From contig CAXNAA020000580.1 in NCBI GenBank assembly GCA_964200075.2, positions 1-20,011 on the forward strand: a DNA stretch of 20,011 nucleotides, given 5' to 3'. Made by a program: the position numbers and the translations under genes. The notes under the pieces are model-generated. The model saw only the letters and a list, made by a program, of their open reading frames with translations. It did no database searches and was not told the DNA's origin. The first letter of the stretch is position 1. Each line of letters opens with the position of its first letter. This document shows, piece by piece, positions 1 to 9,003 of the stretch. Origin of the DNA: Sphacelaria rigidula. Its lineage: Eukaryota > Phaeophyceae > Sphacelariales.

Positions 1-62
1 CCCCCGACTGGTGGCCTCCCGGGGAAATGGGCCTTGTGCTCTTGCAATCACAAACAAGGGGT

Positions 63-79
63 CCCCCCCCCCCCCCCCC
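63..79. repeat. Poly(C) tract, 17 bp
   Basis: An uninterrupted run of 17 cytosines follows GGGGT. It is a simple homopolymer and its exact length is prone to sequencing and replication error. Confidence 0.95.
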
Positions 80-422
80 GCTTCGAGAGTTTAGGTGAAA
101 CTGCGGGTAAGAGTTCAGAGCCAAGCTTTAAAGGGCATTAATGTCTCCCAGGCTCCAGGTTTCGCTCAAGTCACGCCATCGTATTTCCAACCCCTACCCA
201 CACGTTTTCTGCTCTTCCAGAAAAATTGGAGACATTGGCCGAAAGACCACCATGGAAGCACTATGAACGCCGGTGCAACTATTAATAGCACTACGACGGT
301 AGATGCAGGTGTTTAGTGCATGTGCAACTAGTTCGGCCAATTGATCTCTTACTTCACTCCCTTGTGTGCCTGGTCCGGCGAAAACCCGGCGTGCTCCGTC
401 CCGGCGTTGTAGGGATGCGAGG

Positions 423-448
423 TCAATGGTCTCATGACTACGGCATGC
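423..448 (+). repeat. Dispersed repeat unit, copy A
   Basis: This 26 bp unit matches 3355-3380 with one difference (C for G at the eleventh base). Weaker similarity continues for about 20 bp downstream in both copies (CAT, A-rich, then TACACC and a C run). A match this long is not expected by chance in 20 kb, so both are probably remnants of one repeat family. Confidence 0.7.
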
Positions 449-2389
449 AACACCATAAATACACCACCCCCCGTAAGGGTTACTTTTCAAATTAATGCTG
501 TCTGTACGACGTACTCTGAAGAACTGCTCCGATAGCAAAATTCGCGGCATGTATGTCCATGTTTGACTTGTCAAGCTCATGGAACCAGTGTATACATGGA
601 AAACACAACCTAGATCCGTTGTCATGCACGGGCGAAAGGTGTCTTCGACTGTATCCTTCACAACTGTGCTGCCGAGTTCATATCAGACGCGCTTTCCCGC
701 CCGCAAACGCTCTTCTCCGGTCAACAAGCCCAACTCATCATCTTCAATTATCTACATCTTTTTCGTCATCACTATGAAACGCACTTGGACGAGGGCATGT
801 CTTCGTCTGGTTCTTGAACCTTTGACCTCGACCTCTCACCTAGATTGCCCAACGTTGCTGATGGTCAATTTCGCTTAGGAAGTAATGTTTTTCGAGTGAC
901 ACGGCACAGGTTTTCTCACGAATACGGGAGTGTTGACCATTTGTGTTGGAATTGGAGCGGGCGACCCTCTGGGCGGCTTTGTGCCATGCACGTCTTCGCT
1001 GAACCATTTTCGTGGGGGTACATGCTTTCATGCTCGGCAAAGTGGCGCACGTTGGCAGTCACGACGGCCGCGATATACGTGAAAAAAATAAGAAGTCATT
1101 TTTCCTGCTTCCGCATTCGTGGTGGTTTCGGGACAGTGCTGGTTCACCTCGGGCATGTGTCGATCTTGGGTGAATGTCATCACGTCGTCTCAATAATACT
1201 ATTTTCACCATTTATACTCTGCGGGTGCTACATACCATGCAAACCGTTTTTTGTTTGTGCTTTGTACATCAGCGGCTGAATGTAACGGTATATGAAACAG
1301 TCAGCGTGTCATCTACGTTCACCGCCCACACTCCTCGACTACACGCTGTTCCCATTCATGCTCAAGTGTTTCAAAACAGTATACAGTATAGTGCACACCT
1401 ATCTTGACAGCTCGAAAGGGGCCACGCACGTGGCAATCTTGCGCACTACGCAAAAAGCACCCCGTTTTCTGTGTGCTTCAATGGCTGAGGCGTCATTTCC
1501 CCCACGATCGAACCCACCTTGGAAGCCAAGCGGGCTACGACGGAACATAATGATCATTTCGACCAATCAGGCACATCACAACGGTCAGGCGGATTCTGAC
1601 TCGAAGGGGATTTGATCATCCCCTATTGAAACAAGATTGTCCTCCACAGCGACCAGTTCGAGGACAGATCACGCGCCTGTCAGAGAAAGGTTAATGTCTT
1701 CACGTGGGGGCATGCCACCGAGGAATATCCGGTCGATTTTGATCGAAGAAAACTACAGTGACCACCCCTCACACCTGTCACTCTCAGACCGTCGTGTGTA
1801 ACTGCCACGCTAAGTCTGGCACTGTGAGGAGGAGCCGTTACCCCCTGCGCGAACAGGTCCGCAGTGGTCTTGGGCAGAAGACACTTTTCTCTTTGGCAAC
1901 CTGTGCGGCCGGGTCTTGCTTGACATGGCGCATAAAACTCCAGGGCATCTGCATCCAACATATGGAGAACCTCAAATGGTGGTTATTTCCTATCTTCGTG
2001 CCCCCTTCGGCAGACAGGGGGCCGACGTAAATAACAAGGATAGCAAGATCTATCCCTGCCTCCGCGCGGATTTCATACCGTTACCATCCAGAATGGTCAT
2101 TAGAAAGTGTTCTCAAACTCGGTCTGGCCGGACGATAACTCTTTCGGAGGGTCTTCGCTTGGATTATGGCGAGAAATGGTGCGGCAAATAAAAACACGTT
2201 GGAGCAGAACTGAGCACCCGGAGCGAAAGAGGTTGCACAACATTTATTTCTTAGATGAGGAGAGACATCGAACAGTAGAGAGCTTGAGGGTGAAAGAGTC
2301 CCCAAAGCTCAACAACAGTCTGGCTGTGTACGTCACCATTCATTGCTGAATCACATTCCTCAACTCTCGGAGTTTTTCTGGATCTTCGC

Positions 2390-2640
2390 CGCAGGACGGA
2401 CTTCAAAGGGACACGGAGGCTGAAGTCTCCGACTTTTGAAGGGACGCGAACTCGAATCGAGCATTCTGGGCCTCATTCCGACGGAACATGAAGCTGAGTC
2501 CTCCACTCTCGCTGCCCTCCGGCGACGCTTCAAGCGAGGTCCCTTCCCCAGCCAGGAGGGGCCACTTTTGCTCACGCTAAAGCCCTCACGGCTCGTGCTT
2601 ACGACACTCACCTGGGGCCCGAGACAGCCATCAATATTTT
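2390..2640. other. GC-rich patch of unknown origin
   Basis: This stretch is visibly richer in G+C than its AT-rich neighbours (compare 2640-2720 and 2870-2920). It is open on both strands over most of its length (2436-2642 + and 2360-2791 -). The two possible products show no recognised domain. A decayed mobile element or captured gene fragment would fit, but I cannot choose. Confidence 0.3.
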
Positions 2641-3234
2641 GAATTTTACGCATGTAGGAGCATAATATCGGCAGATTGAGTGCGGCGATGTACCGATATA
2701 TCACCGAGTATCCTCGTATAATACCGGTGAATCCTACCGATGCACAAGCGTAGGAAAAGCGTGTTGCGGTGCCCCAAAGTGAATGAAACAAGTGGCAGTG
2801 CTGATTTCCGAGGGGTGCTCACGTTCCGAACACGGAGATGAACAACGGACGCGAGGGGGAAAAAGTTGCTCAAATTTCCATAAAAAATAAAAATAAAAGG
2901 GAAGGGACGACGTGCTAATCGGGGGGAACGATGAACCTGTTTCTCATTTTTCACCGCAAGGGTGTGTGATCCGTTGGACCGATATCATTTTCCACTCGAA
3001 AAATGAATGTGATACCCAGATCACCCACCCTAGCGGTCACAGGATAAAGAACACGATAAGTTTATTGGCCCTCAAAAGCGAGGAATTTGGATAATTTGGA
3101 TAATCGAATGTATTTGGAAACTGAACACTTCACATTATTTTTCGCGCATGCTTTGGGTTAACCCATCGGGCGCCGGGCCTCGTTTCGGTTCACTACTTTG
3201 TCTGACAGTCCGGCGCGACTTAATATAAGACCAT

Positions 3235-3296
3235 CTACTGTACTATTAATGTTGATTAAAAAGGATTTGAACAAGGTGCGACATTTAGTACAGTAG
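3235..3296. repeat. Inverted repeat, 11 bp perfect core
   Basis: CTACTGTACTA (3235-3245) pairs with TAGTACAGTAG (3286-3296). Pairing extends inward, with a two-base bulge, to about 3254 and 3277. The spacer is about 22 bp. It could be a small hairpin or the decayed ends of a short element. Confidence 0.6.
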
Positions 3297-3354
3297 TACA
3301 GACAGGTGATTATTTCAACTCGTGTTTGGACAACACTTTGACCCCTCCCCCCCC

Positions 3355-3380
3355 TCAATGGTCTGATGACTACGGCATGC
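3355..3380 (+). repeat. Dispersed repeat unit, copy B
   Basis: This is the second copy of the unit at 423-448, in the same orientation and preceded by a C-rich stretch. The flanks upstream of the two copies do not resemble each other, so this copy is short or heavily decayed. Confidence 0.7.
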
Positions 3381-4938
3381 ATGATCATGAGTATACACCC
3401 CCTCAATTCTGTGCAGACCTAAACACGGGATGCAGCAGTACAACCGTGCAGAAACTCTCCAGCACACATCACACCGTGTTCGTCGTAGGGTGTTCAATTG
3501 CACACCAGGACAGCGACGTCTACAGCATAGAAATGATGGGTATGGGGAGCGCCTTGTTCGTTCGACGGAAGACGAAACAGCCAACAACACTCGATGAAGT
3601 TTTCAGCAGTGTGTAGACAGCACCCAGTCCTAGCGAAGGCCAAACGGTCTTCGCAAAGGTCTGAATACACCACGGCTCAGTGACAGCTACAGCACACGAG
3701 AGAGAGCATGAGGGTGTTCGTGCTGCAGCACAGTGATACAGGACATGTCCCATGCGATAGTTATTCCCATGATTTCAGACGAGTCTTCAATTTTTGCAGA
3801 GTGCCGATTTTTAAACGCTCGGCCATAATCGCGCTTTGCACGAAATTCGTCAAGTTCATTTTGAGTTACCCGTATTCGTACCGTACGTTCGTATCTGTGG
3901 GAGGTGAGCCTGAAAATACGAAAATACAGAGGTATTATGGAAGGTGCGCGCATCCTTGGTGACAACAATACTGTAGTAGCCATCCGTACCTCACAATCAC
4001 GCGATGGGAGGCGATAGTTGGGAAAAAATCAACCAGAAACTCGGCATATGGTGCAACGGTTAGTGGTTGTACATTACCTGCTTCTGTACTGGTGGATATC
4101 TGCGTATCTGCATCTGACATCAAATCTACTGGTAACGGTCATCAGTCGTGTGTACGCGTATACTTCGAGTATACCGTTGTTTTGAGAAGTAGAATGCATT
4201 ACAGTTGAAGTATGTAAGCAATTGTGAATTGTCGAACTGGCAAGAACTGACATGCGCATCCCCTACAGCAACACCGGTGTTCTACATGTACAGTGCAAAG
4301 GTCACGTCAGTAATGTACCCGGCGTAGCAGAACCTGCAAGAAGTAGACGCACGGTCAACAAATAAGCGTGCGTGAAAAGTGTGCTTCACACGGATACCTA
4401 CATATCCATACACAATCAAGAGACGAGCTCCGCATCTGGACTGCAAGACAGTTCGACTGACCTCTGTGACCTTGAACAACGTGGAGAAATAATATCGCGA
4501 ACGCCATTGATCCAGTGATTTTGAGCCGAAATTTGTCCGAAGGATGGGCCGCGAAATATTCAACTTCAGAAATCCAATGGAGGCACAGATCAAATGATCA
4601 CACATCAGGTGAATAGATAGCGCGCATCCCGCTTCGATAATTGCCATTGAGAAAGAGAACCTTGCGTACCCTCGACACTCGGAACTCAACACCTCTTGTA
4701 CAAACAGCAGTATGGTATGTACTGTACTCCGGTGTGTTCAAGTTGTTGAGGCTGCTCACGAAAGTTGAAAGTCGAAAGTTACGAGCAACATCACGCCGCT
4801 GCTGAAACTGAGACACAGAAGACAGGCAGGGAATAGATGATTCAGATGATTCGCTATCCAGACAATTGTTCTTCAAGCTGAAAATGGCAACAATTCACAG
4901 ACGACAACACTTGCAACATGCCGTGAACAAAAGAGTAC

Positions 4939-5057
4939 CTGCCGAGTGTCTTCCTGGTGAACTGGTGCAGCTCCTCCCTCTTGGAGCCTCCCTGGTGCCC
5001 CTTGACGGGCTTGAACGTCTTCTTCGAGGACACTCCGAACGAAAACCTCGAAAACAT
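4939..5057 (-). CDS. MOB1: MOB1-like kinase coactivator, first coding exon only
   Basis: The exon starts at ATG 5057 (read on the - strand) and gives 39 complete codons plus two bases, ending CAG|GTACTC. The peptide begins MFSRFSFGVSSKKTFKP and ends HQFTRKTLG, with AG left over to start the next codon. The family N-terminus has the same plan: a short hydrophobic start, KTFKP, a Gly-rich spacer with charged residues, then TLGSGNL. Spacing agrees: KTF begins at residue 13 here against 11 in animals, and TLG at 37 against 35. MOB1 binds and activates NDR/LATS kinases in Hippo and mitotic-exit signalling. The rest of the protein, including its zinc-binding Cys/His core, was not found in 1-4938. 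An in-frame ATG at 5141 could add 28 residues, but the 5057 start matches the family better. Confidence 0.72.
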
Positions 5058-5943
5058 AGTGTGTCGTGAATCGTCCCTATTCTCCAAGTCAGAAGATTTG
5101 AGAGTAGAGCTGCTTTGTATCGAGCGGATGCGACACAGCACTCGAGGGAAGACAGAACAGATCTCCTTTGATTCTCAAGGAAGTCGTTGATTGTACAGTA
5201 CCTGGTTCCCGAGCCGTATCAAAATACTACTGCGGACCAAGCGACCAATTGGACTAGACAACTCGGACGGCTCGACCCGTTTGCCGGAACGTGAATAATG
5301 AGGCATTTTGTATATGTACCACTGATGTACCCGTTGATCGAGACTTCAGGGTACCCCCCACATTCTTGACCCGAAAGCGGAGAGTTGTAGAAAAAAGAAA
5401 AAAAGTGAAAGCGGACGCTGGACGATGCGGGTGCGGTTGCAAGATTAATTAATGGACTCAACACCAGTGAACGCTTGCTGTTACATCAGTTGCGCATGGT
5501 CTTACTTCCTCACCCATCGAAAACGCTCCGCTCGACGTTGTGCAGGATTCTTCGAGGATCATCGCTACAGCTTCATTACTGTATTGAAAATTTACGAAAT
5601 CATATCTTGTCGTGGTCTCATAATGGTCTGTGAAGCGTTTGTCGCGAGCGTTGGTACAGCAACGTTCGTCAACGGGTTATCAAGGAACATGATTGGGGGG
5701 GATGAGAAATAGATGAACTTACACGAGAATGCTTGGAGAACGCTCTTTATATCCTAATATTGGGCGACCCGCGGTTCGACGGGAAGTACGCCAGACCGAT
5801 GTACCACCGTGGGATATGTATATTTTGAAATGCCTTTAGAGGCACGATACCCGATACGCAAGGGTGATAAAAATACACACTTCAATCAGTCACTAATCAT
5901 TCGAGATGTTCGTCTATGTGGCCAGAGCCGGCGCTACAAAATT

Positions 5944-5980
5944 GGAGGCGGACGGAGGGGAGGCGGCGGCGGCGGGGGGG
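5944..5980 (+). repeat. G-rich purine patch with GGC repeats
   Basis: Several closely spaced G runs end in a run of seven Gs, preceded by four GGC triplets. The arrangement could form a G-quadruplex on the + strand. It lies in the intergenic region between the two divergent genes, nearer to the MOB1-like exon. Confidence 0.5.
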
Positions 5981-7534
5981 TGTTGTGTGAAATGCGTACA
6001 ATGGGCAGTAGACGGGACTTTGGAGCGTGATGTTGGCTGTATTGGGGCTCACACACACAGAGTGCGATGAAGAAGACGTGAATTACATGGGAGAAGTACA
6101 TAATACAATCACTCAATGATCTCATGGAGTGGATTGCAGTATATTTATACATATACTATCGCGTCGTCGTTTCTGCTCCATCATTCTGAACGCTTTCCGC
6201 ATTTGCCTTGTTTCGGACCCCAAAAGCTCAAATACTTGGGGCATAGTTGGCTTTATCCGTTCTCTGCACAAACATGCACCGAACATTACAAATTCACCCA
6301 AGATTTTGAAGAAAGTCTTTGCATGAGGCCATGATGATGGCCAATGAACATGCGCCAGGTTGCCGCGGTCCATCACTGCATTTATATATGTAGCTGTGTT
6401 ATTCATCCCGTGGTTTCCATGCTCTTCGCACGCCATGGGGCAGATAATCGCGATATATGACGTCATACCGAATAATTGGAGCTTCGATCCCCATACACTG
6501 CTGTACAACTGGTCTCTCCCGATGTACCGCCGGCGCTTCGACGCCGGGAACCGTTTCAAGGCTCCAGAGTTACACGCTCACGGATAAGAAGACGGCATAC
6601 TAAAGTGCCCGTAGTGTGTTGTGTGGCAAAAGGAAATTACTTTTGGCCTCATGATTTCGAAATAATTTCATATCTGTCAGTATCTGTAGGCTTGCCCTTG
6701 TGTGACTTGTGATGAGATATCCTTTTCGCCGGAAGCAGATCCGTTGTTCTGTCTGTAGTGTGAAGACTCCGCAACGAGACCACTGTCGCTTTGATACATG
6801 TACACCAGATTCTTACAGATAATCTGAACGGGATATCGCTGTTGCAGGGTTTTTCCGCAATTATCATTTTCGATTATTTCACTTTCACATGTTACCTTTC
6901 GGGAGACTGCTCTCCTATAAGGTAGCTCATACCCGTGACCCGCCGACCCGCCCGTCTTGTGCGGCTTTCCTCTCACATCGTACGATGCAATTTCCTCCGG
7001 CGTACGTTGTAGTTAGCATGCTACCGTGACTACAGGCTGTGAGTTGTTATAACATGAAAAGTATCCAGCGGCACACTCAATATAGATGACGAAGTTCCGG
7101 CTCGTACGCATGTGATCGGCATTAGCTGCACAGGTTGGATGCTGTAGAAGTAGTGAAAACGAAATATTGTTCGCATCCACGTATTCTTACGAATCATCGA
7201 ATCATCCTTGTTTAGAGGGATCGCGTTGGATATTGAATCCTGGTCACAATACCACAGGAGTACATCACCAGATACAAGTAAATATATCTGAATCAATCTT
7301 GGATATGTCACCGGCAGCGAGCAGTAGGGGTCTCCATTCAAGCAAAGCAGCCAACCTCCTTGCCTGTGTGGGACCACCGTTGGAAAGTTCGATAGGGCTA
7401 ACCGGGGTAGGGACGGACGGTGGGGGCTCTCAAACGACAATATTTTTTCGTGGCTCTGAAACGCGAAAAACTCAAAACTTGAAAGCGGGCCGACATTTCC
7501 CAGATACTGCAGGGGTCTCACTGAAGTGACGGAG

Positions 7535-7548
7535 TTTTTTTTTTTTTT
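7535..7548 (+). repeat. Poly(T) tract, 14 bp
   Basis: A run of 14 thymines lies about 600 bp upstream of the KH start codon. No upstream tRNA-like or other polymerase III gene was found, so it is recorded only as a simple repeat. Confidence 0.9.
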
Positions 7549-8142
7549 GGCTTTTTAGCACTGATTTTCAGTAGAAATCGCAAAATCCCAAAATGGTCGC
7601 GCACACCCCTTGTCACAACGCCACTTGCCATAACCTGCAACAGCATATCTTGCACCAGGCTATCCCGACTTGCGACACAGGATCAATTGATAAATCAGCT
7701 TGGTGAAAGGGATTACAGCTCAAGCACGCACTCAGCATCAGCAATCAACGCTGCCGCTGAGTTTATTTCGGCCAGACCCAACGCTCTAAGCGTTGAAGAG
7801 GAACGTGACCAATCGACTCCCTCGTGTTCCATCACGGAGCATCTCCTCCAGGCTTCCGTCCTTTCGTGGGCATATAGAAAAGTACAACTCGACCAAGCCG
7901 TGGTCGTTGAGTCTCACGAGCAGCTGCACCCGCCTCGGCATCTACTACGCCGCCCACGCATATAATCAACAGCGCTTTGCCGAGTATTTTTCGGCCTCGC
8001 CCTACGGAAAGGTACACTTTCAGGGGTTGAACTCATCTTTTGAGACGGGCGGGTGATATTTCCTTGGCTGATCTTCCTGCACCAGACGCTTCCGACAACT
8101 TGGTCAAGACTGACCAGGAGGAAATAACGAGACCAACGAATT

Positions 8143-8523
8143 ATGTCGACTCTGTTTGCCATGAGTCAAGTAGCCTTGTTCGGCCGGGGGCTCAGCAGGA
8201 ACAGCAGCAGTAACAACAACAACAATCCGACGCCAGCCCCGGCGACAACGGCAGGAATAGCCAACACGTCCTCTACCGGAAACACGGACAGCAGCACATC
8301 CACAGGGAGGCCCCCGTCAACGTCTCCCTCGACGGTAACGGCCGCGCCGCCACCTGTTGAGTGGGCGATGCCCCAGCCCAGCGCGTCAGCTGGACAACCA
8401 GCCCGGTGGCGAATTAACTCGGCAGACCTGGAAGATATGATGAAAAGGGCGGCTGTAGGTCTCGGCTTCGATCGTAGTAATCATGGTGCTAAGGCTGATC
8501 AACAACGGCAAAAGCAACAACGA

Positions 8524-8558
<35 letters not shown>

Positions 8559-9003
8559 CAGTGGTCCTTTCTCTGGAGGGCAAGACCTCGTTGACAAGGT
8601 CGCCCTCATAGAGCCGCTCAGCGGTTTGCTTGCCCCTGCCAGTAATGGTACGGGGTCCAGCCCATTGTACGCAAAACATCAAAGTCTGGGAGGTGAGTAC
8701 GCCCTGGATGCTACTGCCCCCAGTAGTCCTTGCACACCTAGCGTGCCCGTCAACCACAATAGTGGCCTTTCCGTGGTGTCTCCCACGTCTAGCCGCAGCG
8801 AGGAGGCGGCCTTCCAGCATCAGCTGTCCCCGCAGTCAGTCCGGCACACTGTGCTCACACCTGTGATGCCGTCTCGAGTGTCGACTCAACAACAGCAACC
8901 TTCACAGAGCGGGCGATTCGGGCTCAAGCTACTCGTTTCGAACAGCATGGCTGGAACTCTCATCGGCAAGGGCGGTACTCGTATTTGTGAGATCAAGGAT
9001 GAG
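8143..9003 (+). CDS. Exon 1 of the triple-KH gene (N-terminal region and first half of KH1)
   Basis: This exon holds 287 codons and ends in phase 0 at GAG|GTGAGC. It encodes the disordered N-terminus, with an Asn run near residue 25 and a pure (CAG)9CAA tract, then the first half of KH1. KH1 here has a hydrophobic first strand, the GKGG loop and the following helix ending in IKDE. Reading past 9003 leaves the KH consensus and reaches a stop within eight codons, which supports the donor. A second very good donor-like site, GAG|GTGAGT, lies inside the exon at 8693, but the frame stays open across it. Confidence 0.9.

Larger units (their letters stand above)
1..4938 (-). other. Presumed first intron of the MOB1-like gene, or unassigned non-coding DNA
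   Basis: The sequence begins with a splice donor (GTACTC at 4938-4933 on the - strand), so the default reading is intron. No frame in it matches the next expected MOB1 segments (the GNL..AV..LPxGED, NEW.AVNTVDFFN or CP.MSAGP motifs). The open frames of up to 155 codons have no recognised domain. Contents worth noting are the C17 run near the left end, two related 26 bp units (423-448 and 3355-3380), a GC-rich patch at 2390-2640 and an inverted repeat at 3235-3296. An unrelated gene with weak signals cannot be excluded. Confidence 0.4.
5058..8142. promoter_or_regulatory. Divergent intergenic region between MOB1-like and KH genes
   Basis: The start codons of the two genes point away from each other across 3085 bp, so both 5' UTRs and promoters should lie here. 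I see no clear TATA box or transcription start for either gene. The segment contains a G-rich patch at 5944-5980, a T14 run at 7535-7548, and several open frames (the largest at 7030-7521 and 6122-6559, both on the - strand) with no recognised domain. The last 90 bp before the KH start codon are purine-rich in places (AGGAGGAAATAA) and read as plausible 5' UTR. Confidence 0.4.

Noticed and set aside
194-661. 155-codon minus-strand frame near the left edge as a further MOB1 exon
   Set aside because: None of the MOB1 core motifs occurs in it, and it includes a copy of the dispersed repeat, so its similarity to another frame at 3315-3590 is explained by the repeat.
1500-1550. Minus-strand tRNA-like boxes (A-box-like TAGCCCGCTTGG and B-box-like GGTTCGATCG)
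   Set aside because: The boxes are only about 10 bases apart, too close for a tRNA, and no cloverleaf can be drawn. At most it is a relic, and chance is adequate.
4158-4174. Small palindrome GTATAC-N5-GTATAC
   Set aside because: Six-base arms of this kind occur by chance many times in 20 kb, and nothing around it suggests a site.
6122-6559. 145-codon minus-strand frame with varied composition
   Set aside because: The length is within chance expectation, no domain is recognised, and the plus strand over the same bases also has coding-like pieces.
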